The notes: generated by a model not told the origin, from the letters alone. A DNA stretch of 59,522 nucleotides from Candidatus Uhrbacteria bacterium (GCA_018499965.2 JAHBAS020000001.1:1-59522); one strand, 5' to 3'. Shown: positions 33,528 to 42,489, counted from the stretch's first letter. A program made the numbers and translations.

Positions 33528-34376
33528 ATGAAAGTCTCGTTTATCACTGTGTGCTATCGCACGCCGAATCTTGTTCGGCTGCTTTTGCGCGGCATTGAAG
33601 AGGCTCGTTTCGCGTTTCCGTTTGAATACATTCTCGTTGATAATGGTGGAGATGGGACCGCAGACATGGTCCGCGAACGATTCCCTTGGGTTACGGTGAT
33701 TGATCCGGGTGCGAATCTCGGTTTTGCAAAGGCGAATAATCTTGCGATTGCGCAGGCGAAAGGGGAATATGTGATGCTCACGAATCCGGATCTCACGGTG
33801 TTTGCCGGAGAAATGGAAAAATTGATTGCGACCGCAGACGCATTGCCTGAGTCCGGCGTATTCGCTCCGTGGATCGAGAGTCCGAACGGGACGCGTCAAG
33901 AAAATTGCGTTCGATTCCCTCACGTGTTGATTCCGGCATACCAGCGTACGATTCTCGGTCGGCTTCCTTGGGGGAAACGGGCATTGCACGCGTATCACAT
34001 GCGAGACGTTGATCATACACTTCTCCATGATGCAGATTCCGTGTACGGGGCCGCGATGTTGATTCGTCAGGATGTGATTCGGAAGATCGGTGGACTCGAT
34101 GAGCGATTTTTCATGTATTATGAAGATGTTGATTTTTGTCGACGGGTTTGGGAAGCAGGATGGAAAGTGACGTTCGTTCCGCATGCGCGATTCGTACACT
34201 ATCATCAACGCGAGAGCTTGATCCGGGCGCCGTGGGAGATTGTGACGAACCGTCTTGTTCGCATTCATATCGCAAGTGCGGTACGATACTTCATGAAGTA
34301 CGCGCGTGCGCCAAAGGAGTACGGAGCGCCCGTTCGCGTCGAACAGGGGCATGGACAAGAACAAGAAACCAATTGA
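33528..34376 (+). CDS. GT2 glycosyltransferase
   Basis: About 282 residues, related to the preceding gene: VSFITVCYRTPNLVRLLLRGI, ILVDNGGDGTADMV, PGANLGFAKANNLAIAQAKGEYVMLTNPDLTVF and GAAMLIRQDVIRKIGGLDERFFMYYEDVDFCRRVWEAG (acceptor-side ED motif). The start used is the ATG at 33528; an in-frame ATG-type start 30 nt earlier overlaps the previous gene. Its 3' end overlaps the DUF4012 start by 26 nt. Confidence 0.88.
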   Translation: MKVSFITVCYRTPNLVRLLLRGIEEARFAFPFEYILVDNGGDGTADMVRERFPWVTVIDPGANLGFAKANNLAIAQAKGEYVMLTNPDLTVFAGEMEKLIATADALPESGVFAPWIESPNGTRQENCVRFPHVLIPAYQRTILGRLPWGKRALHAYHMRDVDHTLLHDADSVYGAAMLIRQDVIRKIGGLDERFFMYYEDVDFCRRVWEAGWKVTFVPHARFVHYHQRESLIRAPWEIVTNRLVRIHIASAVRYFMKYARAPKEYGAPVRVEQGHGQEQETN

Positions 34377-36546
34377 GCCAAAGCCAAATTTTTTAACCTG
34401 TCCAGGCGTGCCAGCCCTCGGATCAGGTGTTTTTGACGTGAATGCGTCCGATGCGCGCATGCCAGGAAATCCACCGCTTCCTCGACCCATTCCTGTTGCC
34501 GTGCCACCAAAGGCTTCTCTACCAAAACCACCACGTCCGGTTTCGGCAAAGCCATCTCGTGCTCCGCGGCGTTCTTTTTGGCGTTTTGGGATGATTTTGG
34601 GGATATCGATTGCGTTTCTTTGTGCGATCGTCCTCGGTCCGGCGCTCGTAGGGCTTATCGGCGCCGGTCTTCATGCTCGAACGGCGATGCGATCCGTGTC
34701 GGATATGAAGGCGGCGATGGAAGCTCGTGATATTGATGAGGCGACGGATGCGATTGATATCGCAGCTTTGAATATCGCGGATATGCGTCGTTCATTGCAG
34801 CAGACTGGATTTTGGCGCGACGTTCCAGGGGTTGGTGTACAAATTCGTGCCATGGAAGAAGTTGCGAATGCCGGATCGGAAACGTTGTCTGGCGCAAAAA
34901 CGGTTCTTAGTGTTGCCCGCGATCTTTTGGGAACGGCCGCGGATGTGGAAGATGCGACGAATGCACTCGTTCCGTCTATTGATCCAGACAGGTCGTTTCA
35001 GGATTTGACCGCAGAAGAAAAGCGAGCCTTGCTTGCAAAGCTTGATTCTTCGCTTCCTGATTTGCGTGCGGCTCAGGCGCGTATCGATGTGGCGCTGGAC
35101 GCATGGAATCGTATTCCGCAAGATCAGCTCGTTGCGCCGTTACGTAAAGCGCTTGCTCCAGTTGCGGAGCAGTTGCCAAGGCTTAAGCAAACGATTGATG
35201 AAGCGATTCCGCTTTTGGAAGTAATGATCCCACTGGCCGGGTATCCGGAAGAATCTCGTTATCTCGTATTGCTCCAGAATGATGATGAGCTTCGTCCAAC
35301 CGGCGGATTCGTGGGCACGATCGGTTTGTTGGACATTGATGGAGGGGATATTAAGACATTTGCTTTTGACGATATCTATACGATCGATAATCCGGTTTCC
35401 GCTACGTGGAACGTTCCGGCGCCAGAACCGATCAAACAATATCTCGGCGTTCCAACGCTCTTCTTGCGCGACACGAATTGGTCCCCGGACTTTCCTACAT
35501 CCGCAGAACGGATCATTGATACGTATACGAAAGAAGTTCAGCTCGGAACGGGGAAGGCTCCCGCACGTCCGACGGGCGTGATCGCCATCAACCCGCCATT
35601 GTTTAAAGAGCTTTTACATATTGCCGGACCGATGACGATCGACGGTATTACATTTGAAGCTGAAACGTTTTTCGATACCTTGGAGTATGAAGTTGAAGTC
35701 GGGTTCTTGAAGAAGGGCATTCCTCGCGATCAACGCAAGGCCGTGCTCACAAAGCTTGGCGATGCTTTGTTCGCAAAACTTACGTCATTGCCGGCATCGC
35801 GATGGCCGGAGTTGTTCGATTTGTTGACGAAGGCTTTTGAGCGTAAGCAGGTGATGATCTATTCCACGTCACCGCAGCTTCTTGCGCGCTTGGATCGTTT
35901 TGATTGGACGGGTCGCGTGAAGCCAGCAGAAGGGGATTACGCCTGGGTCGTTGATGCGAACCTCGGTGCATTAAAGACGGATGCGGTCGTGGATCGATAC
36001 GTTTCGTATCAGCTGGATGCCAAAGATCCTAAAAATCTCATTGCAACGCTGACGCTTCGATATACGAATCGCGCTCAAGCGTACGCTCCGGTGGATGATC
36101 CGATCGCTTTTAAGTACACGCGATATCGAAGCTACACGCGAGTTTACGTTCCGGAAGGTGCGGAGCTTATCTCTTCGGAAGGCGCGATGTTGAACGATCG
36201 ATACAAGACCGGTGGACGCGTGGTTCCGGGTCGCGTTGATGTGACGCGCGAACTTGGCAAAACGGTTTTTGGAGCCTTTTGGTCCATTGAGCCGAAAATG
36301 ACGCAAACCTTGACGTTTACGTATCGACTGCCAGCCGCACTTGGCGATCAGATCGCGCAAGGCGCCTATTCGCTTGACTGGCAGAAGCAGTCGGGGAATG
36401 ATGCCACTGCACTCACCCTTGATATTGCCTTCTCGAAGAACCTCTTAAAGGCTTCGCCGGCAGAGGAACCGGACCAGTGGGGGAATGCCTCGTACCATTT
36501 GCAAACGGATACGTCCGTCGATCGACAGGTAAAAGTTACGTTTTAG
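34351..36546 (+). CDS. DUF4012 family membrane protein
   Basis: About 731 residues: a cytoplasmic Pro-rich start (PPLPRPIPVAVPPKASLPKPP), one membrane helix (about 78-100), a helical region and a large extracellular DUF4012 domain with the hallmark RYLVLLQNDDELRPTGGFVGTIGLLDIDGG near residue 305, then VSATWNVPAPEPIKQYLG and FLRDTNWSPDFP. DUF4012 proteins are common in CPR and actinobacterial envelope gene clusters, but their role is unknown. The GT2 genes immediately upstream suggest involvement in surface polymer assembly. The ATG at 34351 overlaps the GT2 gene; a start at 34306 is less likely. Confidence 0.87.
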   Translation: MDKNKKPIEPKPNFLTCPGVPALGSGVFDVNASDARMPGNPPLPRPIPVAVPPKASLPKPPRPVSAKPSRAPRRSFWRFGMILGISIAFLCAIVLGPALVGLIGAGLHARTAMRSVSDMKAAMEARDIDEATDAIDIAALNIADMRRSLQQTGFWRDVPGVGVQIRAMEEVANAGSETLSGAKTVLSVARDLLGTAADVEDATNALVPSIDPDRSFQDLTAEEKRALLAKLDSSLPDLRAAQARIDVALDAWNRIPQDQLVAPLRKALAPVAEQLPRLKQTIDEAIPLLEVMIPLAGYPEESRYLVLLQNDDELRPTGGFVGTIGLLDIDGGDIKTFAFDDIYTIDNPVSATWNVPAPEPIKQYLGVPTLFLRDTNWSPDFPTSAERIIDTYTKEVQLGTGKAPARPTGVIAINPPLFKELLHIAGPMTIDGITFEAETFFDTLEYEVEVGFLKKGIPRDQRKAVLTKLGDALFAKLTSLPASRWPELFDLLTKAFERKQVMIYSTSPQLLARLDRFDWTGRVKPAEGDYAWVVDANLGALKTDAVVDRYVSYQLDAKDPKNLIATLTLRYTNRAQAYAPVDDPIAFKYTRYRSYTRVYVPEGAELISSEGAMLNDRYKTGGRVVPGRVDVTRELGKTVFGAFWSIEPKMTQTLTFTYRLPAALGDQIAQGAYSLDWQKQSGNDATALTLDIAFSKNLLKASPAEEPDQWGNASYHLQTDTSVDRQVKVTF

Positions 36547-36636
36547 TCCGTAGGAAGCAGGACGTGGGAAGTAGGTCGTAGGAATATCTCTACGACCTAT
36601 CTCTCACTTCCTCTTTTGATCTCCGACCTCTTGTCT
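36547..36636 (+). repeat. Degenerate word-repeat spacer before mreB
   Basis: CGTAGGAAGCAGGACG-type words fold back: GGTCGTAG pairs with CTACGACC around ATATCT, and the flanking purine and pyrimidine words continue the complementarity. It separates the DUF4012 gene from mreB and may terminate the upstream operon. Confidence 0.6.
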
Positions 36637-36638
36637 CT

Positions 36639-37643
36639 ATGTTCGCGAAAAAAATTGGAATTGATCTTGGAACTACCACGGTGCTCGTCTACATGCCGAA
36701 GCGCGGCATTATCATTCATGAGCCATCTGTGGTTGCGATTTCCGTGCATGATAAAAAAGTGCTTGCGGTTGGAAAAGAAGCCAAGGAAATGCTCGGTCGC
36801 ACGCCGGATACGATTGTCGCGAAGCGTCCGTTGAAGGATGGCGTGATCGCGGACTATCGTACGACCGAAGCGATGCTTCGTTATTTCATCAACAAGGCCC
36901 TTGGCGGCATGCGCCTTTTCCGCGTGGAAGTTATGGTTGCGGTTCCGGGTGGCATCACCTCTACGGAACGTCGCGCGGTGATCGATGCCACGATTTCTGC
37001 GGGAGCGAAGTCCGCGTACATCATCAAAGAACCGGTGGTTGCCGCGATCGGTGCGGATATTCCGATCGGTTCGCCATCCGGCCATATGATCATCGATATC
37101 GGCGGAGGTACGAGTGAGATCGCGGTGATCTCTTTGGGCGGCATCATCTCTTCCGCATCTATTCGTATCGGTGGAAACAAGTTGGATGCGGCGATCATGG
37201 AACATGTGCGTCGAAAATACGGATTGGCTGTTGGTGAGCGAACTGCAGAAGATATCAAGATTCAAATCGGGTCCGCATTGTATTTAGAGAATAAATTAGA
37301 GATGCAGGTGAAGGGTCGCGATATGATGAGCGGCTTGCCTCGCGTAGCTACGATCACAAGCGACGACGTGACCGATGCGATCCAGCATGAATTGCAGGGT
37401 ATGGTGGAAGCGATCAAAGATGTGTTGCACAACACGCCGCCGGAACTGTCCGCGGACGTGATGGAAAAAGGCATTGTGGTTTCCGGTGGAACCGCGCAGC
37501 TTCGAAATTTGGATAAGCTTTTCAGCGAAGCCACGGGCGTTCCGGCGTTCATCGCCAACGAGCCGCAGCTCTGTGTGGCAAAAGGAACGGGTATCGCGCT
37601 TGAGAATTTGGAGAGTTATAAGAGGAGTATTTTTTCGTCGTAG
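36639..37643 (+). CDS. mreB: Rod-shape determining protein MreB
   Basis: Actin-like ATPase that forms membrane-associated filaments guiding wall synthesis. The 334 residues fit. Nucleotide-site motifs: KIGIDLGTTTVLVY at 5-18 (phosphate 1), MIIDIGGGTSEIAVISL near 149-165 (phosphate 2) and KGIVVSGGTAQLRNLDKLF near 275-293 (adenosine), plus VPGGITSTERRAVIDA and IKEPVVAAIGADIPIGSPSG. The N-terminal FAKKIGID has only a short lead. With mltG and the DUF4012/GT genes it indicates a rod-shaped, wall-bearing cell. MreCD and RodA are not in the window. Confidence 0.96.
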   Translation: MFAKKIGIDLGTTTVLVYMPKRGIIIHEPSVVAISVHDKKVLAVGKEAKEMLGRTPDTIVAKRPLKDGVIADYRTTEAMLRYFINKALGGMRLFRVEVMVAVPGGITSTERRAVIDATISAGAKSAYIIKEPVVAAIGADIPIGSPSGHMIIDIGGGTSEIAVISLGGIISSASIRIGGNKLDAAIMEHVRRKYGLAVGERTAEDIKIQIGSALYLENKLEMQVKGRDMMSGLPRVATITSDDVTDAIQHELQGMVEAIKDVLHNTPPELSADVMEKGIVVSGGTAQLRNLDKLFSEATGVPAFIANEPQLCVAKGTGIALENLESYKRSIFSS

Positions 37644-37686
37644 AATCCACCTTGGTTTTGCCGTACTCATTGTTCGTGCCGATCTC

Positions 37687-37730
37687 AAACCCACCCCTAA
37701 CCCCTCCCTTCGGCAAGCCGAAAGGAGGGG
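37687..37730 (-). repeat. Palindromic repeat family B, copy 2
   Basis: The reverse complement matches 2595-2638 at 38 of 44 positions. The inner stem is TTCGGC/GCCGAA here against TTCAAC/GTTGAA there, so two base pairs have changed on both sides while pairing is kept. Located between mreB and a GT4 gene. Confidence 0.8.
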
Positions 37731-37759
37731 AGCTTGAAGATGCGACCCCTTTGCTCGCG

Positions 37760-37768
37760 TGCTACACT
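37760..37768 (+). promoter_or_regulatory. Extended -10 box of the GT4 gene
   Basis: TGC-TACACT ends 8 nt before the ATG at 37777, consistent with a leaderless or near-leaderless message. No Shine-Dalgarno is present. Confidence 0.6.
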
Positions 37769-37776
37769 TTTTTCGT

Positions 37777-38907
37777 ATGTTGATTGGAATTGACGCGAGT
37801 CGTGCGAATAAGCCCAAGAAAACCGGGGTGGAATGGTATGCCTTTCATCTGATTGAGGAGTTGAAAAAACTTACGGTTGGCGATAAGCATCAGTGGGCGC
37901 TGTACACGCGCGAGCCGTTGACCGGGGATTTGGCGGTGTTGCCGGAGAATTGGTATGAAGTGCGCGCGGGATGGTGGCCGAAATATCTGTGGACGCAAGC
38001 GCGGATGAGTTGGGAGATGATGCGTCGTCCGGCAGACGTGCTGTTCGTGCCTGCGCACGTGTTACCGCCGATTCGTCCGGAAAAGAGCGTGGTGACGATT
38101 CATGACGTAGGTTTCCATCGCATGCCGCATCTGTATAACAAGCGACAGCGGTTGTATCACGAAGCCACGACGAAAGATATCGTTCGAACCGGCGCGCGTA
38201 TTATTACGGTTTCGGAGTTTTGTGGTCGTGAGATCGTAGAGTTGTATGGAGCGGATCCGGCGAATATCGCGATCACGCATCTTGGAATCGATCACGGTCT
38301 CTATCATCCGATGGATGAAGAAACGATTCATGCCGCTCTTACGAAGTATCGCATTCCAGATCCGTATTTCATGATGATCGGCCGCATGGAGGAAAAAAAG
38401 AACGTGGTTTCGATCGTGAAGGCTTTTGATGCGTTGAAAGCGCAGCGTGGTGTCGGAGACCCGACGGTGCTCGTGCTCTGCGGTCCGAAGGGTTTTGGGT
38501 ATGAAAAAATAAAAGCGGCCATCGAAGCGTCTCCTAACCGTGCACAGATCGTGGAACTCGGATACGTTCCGGAATCAGATGTTCCTGCGCTCGTGGCCGG
38601 TGCGCGCGGATATGTGCACGTGGCTTGGTATGAAGGATTTGGAATCCCCCTCGTGCAAGCGATGGCTTGCGGCTGTCCGGTGATCGCGGCGAATAATAGC
38701 TGTTTGCCAGAGGTCGTTGGAGAGGGGAATGGCATCTTCGTGAAGCCGGATGATATCGATGCGATTGCCGTTGGTATGGAACGTCTTCTTTCGGATCCAT
38801 CATTGGTGGCGGATTTTCGCGCACGAGGCATTGAGCGGGCAAAGAAATTTACGTGGGCAGAAACCGCAAAACAAACTTTGCCAGTGTTAACGGACTGGAT
38901 CGGATAA
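37777..38907 (+). CDS. GT4 family glycosyltransferase
   Basis: A 376-residue retaining glycosyltransferase with the GT-B fold. N-terminal acceptor domain: MLIGIDASRANKPKKTGVEWYAFHLIEEL, VVTIHDVGFHRMPHLY, RIITVSEFCGREIVELYG. C-terminal donor domain: PYFMMIGRMEEKKNVVSIVKAF near 206-228 and the E-x7-E motif YEGFGIPLVQAMACGCPVIAANNSCLPEVVGEGNG near 290-325. It probably adds a hexose to a lipid-linked glycan; the sugar is unknown. It is the last gene before the lipoprotein islet. The ATG at 37777 follows an extended -10; the start at 37759 overlaps that promoter. Confidence 0.92.
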   Translation: MLIGIDASRANKPKKTGVEWYAFHLIEELKKLTVGDKHQWALYTREPLTGDLAVLPENWYEVRAGWWPKYLWTQARMSWEMMRRPADVLFVPAHVLPPIRPEKSVVTIHDVGFHRMPHLYNKRQRLYHEATTKDIVRTGARIITVSEFCGREIVELYGADPANIAITHLGIDHGLYHPMDEETIHAALTKYRIPDPYFMMIGRMEEKKNVVSIVKAFDALKAQRGVGDPTVLVLCGPKGFGYEKIKAAIEASPNRAQIVELGYVPESDVPALVAGARGYVHVAWYEGFGIPLVQAMACGCPVIAANNSCLPEVVGEGNGIFVKPDDIDAIAVGMERLLSDPSLVADFRARGIERAKKFTWAETAKQTLPVLTDWIG

Positions 38908-38920
38908 AGAAACTTTTTAG

Positions 38921-38963
38921 TACCGCGCTCAAGTCCCCTGACAAGGGGATTTAGGGGTTCTAT
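38921..38963 (+). repeat. Palindromic repeat family A, copy 2 (left boundary of the lipoprotein islet)
   Basis: Almost identical to 2661-2703 over 43 bp, and in the same orientation as the copy at 44374-44405. It lies just after the GT4 gene stop. Confidence 0.87.
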
Positions 38964-39154
38964 AAAAAAAAGAAGCCCGGGCTGGTACGGGTGTTCTTGG
39001 GAGTCGGGGAATGGATTTTTAGATTCGCGCTGGGATGTGCGGCTTCACGGGTGAATTGGCGGAAGGCGCGGGCGGAATCTCGTGAAACGAGAGGGTTGAA
39101 GATCAGGGGAAAATGACCAGCTTTAACAGGTTCCCATGAGAACCTCTCTTTCAT
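38960..39154 (-). CDS. Possible small protein, doubtful
   Basis: A minus-strand frame from ATG 39154 gives 64 residues (MKERFSWEPVKAGHFPLIFN...), extendable to 98 residues from 39256. It is rich in Pro, Arg, Ser and Phe, its codon use differs from neighbours, and it ends in the T tract next to repeat A, where AGCCCGGGCT plus eight T resembles a minus-strand terminator. It may be a real small gene, or the segment may be a structured RNA or junk. No ribosome site is clear. The rest of 38964-39319 holds nothing else I can identify. Confidence 0.25.
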   Translation of the reverse strand: MKERFSWEPVKAGHFPLIFNPLVSRDSARAFRQFTREAAHPSANLKIHSPTPKNTRTSPGFFFL

Positions 39155-39319
39155 CGAACGGATGTTCGTATGTGAGAGAAGAAAAGGACGGGTTTTACAA
39201 AGGAACGATGCGGACGTCTGCGCAAACGACCGTATCACGTATTTTTTGGCTATCAAAGTGGATAAGTGGCTTATTTGAGCCTTTTTATGACAAGTTTTAT
39301 TGAATAATGGTTAGTACAC

Positions 39320-39348
39320 TTGACAAATTAGCCTTTTTATGATATTGT
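39320..39348 (+). promoter_or_regulatory. Promoter of lipoprotein gene 1
   Basis: TTGACA (39320-39325) and TATTGT (39343-39348) are 17 bp apart. The leader of about 120 nt includes GGGGCTTCAAAGCCTC, a small hairpin. Confidence 0.7.
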
Positions 39349-39474
39349 TCATGATTCCCATATTGCCTGGAAAGGGTTCTAGGCGGGTTGGGGATGGCAG
39401 TTTACGCACCTTCGAAAGAGGGTTTACAAGATACAAAAGGGGCTTCAAAGCCTCAATAGAAAGCGAGTAACGTC

Positions 39475-41052
39475 ATGAAGAATCTACAGGTTGTGTTCGG
39501 TTTGATCGCTTCATTGGTTGCGCTCAACGGTTGTGCAGACGGAATGTTCCATAGCTGTGAGGAGACGGATAGTTGCGCCGGCGCAGCTGGTCAAGGTGGC
39601 GAAGATTCGTCATCGGAAGCTGGCGGCAAGGCGGCAACGACCACGGCGATCATGGCAACCGGCGGTGCGGTAACGACGACGAGCGCGGGCGGAAGTTCGA
39701 GCTCGACAACGTCATCCACTGGCGGAACGACTGCAACGACAGCGTCCACTGCGCCCGCGTGTGATCCACTGAAGGCCGAGAACTGCGATTGCGGGAACGG
39801 CGTTATCGGTGCTCAGTGGTGGCAGGGCGATTGCAAAGCGAAGAACGCTTGCGTATGTCCGCCATCGACGAATACGGGTACGGGCGGTGCAACGTCAACG
39901 ACGACAACGTCTGTTGCCGGATCATCTTCCGTGACCGCGACTGGTGGTCAATCGTCCGTTGCAACGGGCGGAGCTGGAACGGGTGGCGCAACAACCACCT
40001 CTACGACTCCGACTGGTTCAACGGTGGTCCTGCGCTTCTATGCGCCGGATTCCGTAACGTGGCCGAACTTCGTTCTGGCAGTGACTGGTCTGATGCAAAA
40101 GGACTATTCCTGCACGGGCGATGCGATCTTCCGTGAGTGCACGATTCCGAATGTCAGCCTGGCTTCGTCGCGGCAATTCTATGCTTCGACGGGTTTGACT
40201 GGCGCTGGCTCGTGGGTTCCCGGCAAGGACGGCGTTTCCGGACAAGCGCAAGCGTATGCCAAAGCGGTGTACGTCTATCGTTTGAACGGCAACGTTCTCG
40301 AACCGATGAGTTTCCGTTTCGTCTCTAACCCAGAAGGAACGGGATTCAACTTCGAGTGGTTCGCGAATGGCGTTCGTCCCGGAAACGCGGATGACGATCG
40401 AAGCGGTTTGGCCTCGCCAAATGACTGCAACGACGGCAATCCCACGATCGATAGCGGAAGTCTCTGTTCCGCATCAACGCTTCCCATTACGGGCGGCGGC
40501 GGACCGGATCTCACGACCGGAACTGGTGGCGCTTCAAGCGTTACCGGTGGCGGCGGACCGGATTTGGTCGGCACGGGCGGTACCACGAGCACATCAACGT
40601 CCTCAACGGTTCGCGATGTCCAGATTGACTTCATCCATACGGATACGAATGTCACGCTGAACGGCGACTCGGCAAGGGCGGAGATGATTGCTCCTACGTA
40701 CAAGAGCACCACGTGTTCTTCGATGAACGTGCCTGATCCCGCATGGAACGGTCAGATGATCAAAGGGTGGCGATGTCGCCTCTCATCGGTCGATCTCACG
40801 AAAGAGACGATCATGCAGGGGTATGTCGGCTCGCTCTATCTGGCACGCTACGTTTGCACGACCACGGGTTGTGGAACGAATGAACGGGTTGCTTCAAGTG
40901 ACTTTCGCGCGTACGCATACTACGCCGACGGGTCATCCATGATTCCACTCGCGTCACTCGACCAAGGCCGAGCGAATTGGAGCCGTACGATGTGGCTCCG
41001 CTTCACGGACGATCGCAGCACGGTCCACGCAGTCATTCCGGCATCAATGTAA
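39475..41052 (+). CDS. Surface lipoprotein with Gly/Thr/Ser-rich repeats (islet gene 1)
   Basis: A 525-residue lipoprotein. Signal MKNLQVVFGLIASLVALNGC, lipidated Cys at residue 20. Residues about 35-180 are low-complexity (TTTAIMATGGAV, SSSSTTSSTGGTT, GTGGATSTTTTS) interrupted by a Cys module CDPLKAENCDCGNG...CVCPP. Then two β-rich domains (about 180-320 and 375-525) with paired Cys, separated by an acidic loop NADDDRSGLASPNDCNDGNPTID that resembles MopE-type calcium/metal-binding motifs, and by GGGGPDL/TGTGGASS linkers. I infer a long flexible stalk with two globular heads. The family is not recognised. Downstream lies a 105-bp element shared with islet gene 3. Confidence 0.85.
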   Translation: MKNLQVVFGLIASLVALNGCADGMFHSCEETDSCAGAAGQGGEDSSSEAGGKAATTTAIMATGGAVTTTSAGGSSSSTTSSTGGTTATTASTAPACDPLKAENCDCGNGVIGAQWWQGDCKAKNACVCPPSTNTGTGGATSTTTTSVAGSSSVTATGGQSSVATGGAGTGGATTTSTTPTGSTVVLRFYAPDSVTWPNFVLAVTGLMQKDYSCTGDAIFRECTIPNVSLASSRQFYASTGLTGAGSWVPGKDGVSGQAQAYAKAVYVYRLNGNVLEPMSFRFVSNPEGTGFNFEWFANGVRPGNADDDRSGLASPNDCNDGNPTIDSGSLCSASTLPITGGGGPDLTTGTGGASSVTGGGGPDLVGTGGTTSTSTSSTVRDVQIDFIHTDTNVTLNGDSARAEMIAPTYKSTTCSSMNVPDPAWNGQMIKGWRCRLSSVDLTKETIMQGYVGSLYLARYVCTTTGCGTNERVASSDFRAYAYYADGSSMIPLASLDQGRANWSRTMWLRFTDDRSTVHAVIPASM

Positions 41053-41059
41053 CCCTCAA

Positions 41060-41164
41060 TCACCTCGAGTCATTCTCATATGATTCGTTGTAATCTCCTC
41101 AATCCCTGATTCTCTTGCATGCGTTTTCGAACGCAAGTAATCGAGAGTCAGGGATTTTTGGTTT
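41060..41164 (+). repeat. 105-bp direct repeat downstream of islet gene 1
   Basis: 99 of 105 positions match 44255-44359, which lies downstream of islet gene 3. It contains a conserved 5' part (CATTCTCATATGATTCGTTG) and a terminator hairpin. Confidence 0.92.
41101..41157 (+). terminator. Terminator of islet gene 1
   Basis: ATCCCTGA pairs with TCAGGGAT, with inner CTC/GAG and GCGTT/AACGC stems, followed by TTTTTGG. Confidence 0.88.
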
Positions 41165-41198
41165 GCTAATCCGTACATCCTTCAGACCGTAAATAGCG

Positions 41199-41271
41199 AA
41201 AACCCCCAGATCCTAGACGGATAGGGGGTTCTTATGAAGAGGTTTGGTCCCGCCGTTATTTCAGGCGGGAC
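41199..41271 (-). terminator. Tandem hairpins terminating islet gene 2 (minus strand)
   Basis: On the minus strand GTCCCGCC/GGCGGGAC, then AACCCCC/GGGGGTT, which is followed by TTCGC. Both lie shortly after the stop at 41310 and converge on the terminator of gene 1. The bases between 41165 and 41198 show nothing further. Confidence 0.75.
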
Positions 41272-41309
41272 GTTCTCCCTCTTCTAGTTGTAATTGCAAT
41301 CGTTCGCGA

Positions 41310-42164
41310 TCAGGTGTTGGTGCTACCAGCCGTGGCAGTGGTTCCGCCAACGCTGGTTGCGCCAGCTACTGCGCTGGTGCCACCTGCTGCCGAGGATCCG
41401 CCGGTGCTCGATGCGCCGCCAACTCCAGTGGCTCCACCTGTACCAGTTGCCGCTGATCGGCCGGGTAGTGCCGGGGTGCAGATGTGCGGTAGGGCCGCGA
41501 GGCTTCCTACTTGTCCGATTTGGGATGGTAGGGCCACGGGTATGCACGTTTGACCAGAGGCACATGCCGTTGTGGGACAGGTGTTTGCGTAACAAGCTGG
41601 ACCAGTTGCCGGGCTCAGGATGTAGCAAGCTTCGCCTGTTCCGCAGACCGGGTCCGTGATGGCGCTTCCGCAAAGTTCCACGGCGGTAGGCGACCCAAGT
41701 GTGACGCTGGCGCTGCCAACTCCGAACACTACCTCTTCGATGGTAGTGTCGTAGTAGTACTGCATGTTGATAGCGACCGGTGCTGTCTGACCCACGGCGA
41801 CCACGACCGGCGTCGGAGTGGTTCCGGAGAATGTGCAGCCCGTATAGTTCGAGGAACTGGCCGCTGGAGGCGTACAGACCGGATTGGGGATGCTGACGGT
41901 ATAGGTGTCCGGCAACAGGATGATTTCGATCGGCGCGACGTTGGAGCAGTTCGGATTCGAGACAGTATATACGTTCGAATTCGTGGTACTCGTGAAGACG
42001 ATGTCTCCGGTTACGCAGTAACCAGTGTTGTCGCCCGTCGTCGAGAGTTTCATCTGAGCCGTGCCCATTGACTGTTCGGTCGGGCTGTCGCTGTTGCTGC
42101 AACCGCTGAGGGCTGCTGCGATGATTGCAATTGTGGAAAGACCGAATAGATTGAACTTTCGCAT
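41310..42164 (-). CDS. Surface lipoprotein with Cys module and TGGA repeats (islet gene 2)
   Basis: A 284-residue lipoprotein on the minus strand. Signal MRKFNLFGLSTIAIIAAALSGC, lipidated Cys at residue 22. A β-rich domain (about 40-150; CVTGDIVFTSTTNSNVYTVSN, PIEIILLPDTYTVSIP, VVFGVGSASVTLG) is followed by a Cys module (CGSAITDPVCGTGEACYIL...CPTTACASGQTCIPVA) and a C-terminal tail of Gly/Ala/Thr/Ser repeats (TGTGGATGVGGASSTGG). It is clearly paralogous to the first 240 residues of islet gene 3 but ends after the repeats. AGGAAG precedes the ATG at 42164; a longer in-frame start at 42281 overlaps the promoter. Confidence 0.85.
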   Translation of the reverse strand: MRKFNLFGLSTIAIIAAALSGCSNSDSPTEQSMGTAQMKLSTTGDNTGYCVTGDIVFTSTTNSNVYTVSNPNCSNVAPIEIILLPDTYTVSIPNPVCTPPAASSSNYTGCTFSGTTPTPVVVAVGQTAPVAINMQYYYDTTIEEVVFGVGSASVTLGSPTAVELCGSAITDPVCGTGEACYILSPATGPACYANTCPTTACASGQTCIPVALPSQIGQVGSLAALPHICTPALPGRSAATGTGGATGVGGASSTGGSSAAGGTSAVAGATSVGGTTATAGSTNT

Positions 42165-42207
42165 TTTTCTTCCTTCGCTCCCTTGTGTGCTTGTGTTCAC
42201 GATGCTT

Positions 42208-42224
42208 GTTCCCAACATGGGAAC
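42208..42224 (-). other. Leader hairpin of islet gene 2
   Basis: GTTCCC and GGGAAC form a perfect 6-bp stem with a 5-nt loop in the leader of about 80 nt between the minus-strand promoter and islet gene 2. Confidence 0.5.
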
Positions 42225-42252
42225 CTGACTTGATGAAAGCAACGTGGGTCGG

Positions 42253-42281
42253 ACAGTAGATGAAATTGGAAAACTTGTCAA
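42253..42281 (-). promoter_or_regulatory. Promoter of islet gene 2
   Basis: On the minus strand TTGACA (complement of 42276-42281) and TACTGT (complement of 42253-42258) are 17 bp apart. The 42282-42432 stretch between the divergent promoters is AT-rich with no gene seen. Confidence 0.75.
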
Positions 42282-42432
42282 GCCCCCTTAGTAAAATTTT
42301 ATTTTTTTCTTATCAGTCATAACCCTTTTTGATAAAAATTATGCTTTGTAAAGCTATTTTTTAGGAAAAAGTCTATTTGTATAGAGTATTTGGCAATGTG
42401 CTTTTGATCTTTTCATGAGCTGCCATATATAC

Positions 42433-42461
42433 TTGACTATTTTTCAAGTTTAGTGTACGTT
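42433..42461 (+). promoter_or_regulatory. Promoter of islet gene 3
   Basis: TTGACT (42433-42438) and TACGTT (42456-42461) are 17 bp apart, divergent from the islet gene 2 promoter. Confidence 0.7.
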
Positions 42462-42489
42462 CGCAGCGTTATCGTTTTTTGGATTTTTT

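Noticed and set aside
41550-42071. A 173-residue plus-strand frame opposite islet gene 2
   Set aside because: It is the antisense of a lipoprotein with a clear signal peptide and paralogue.
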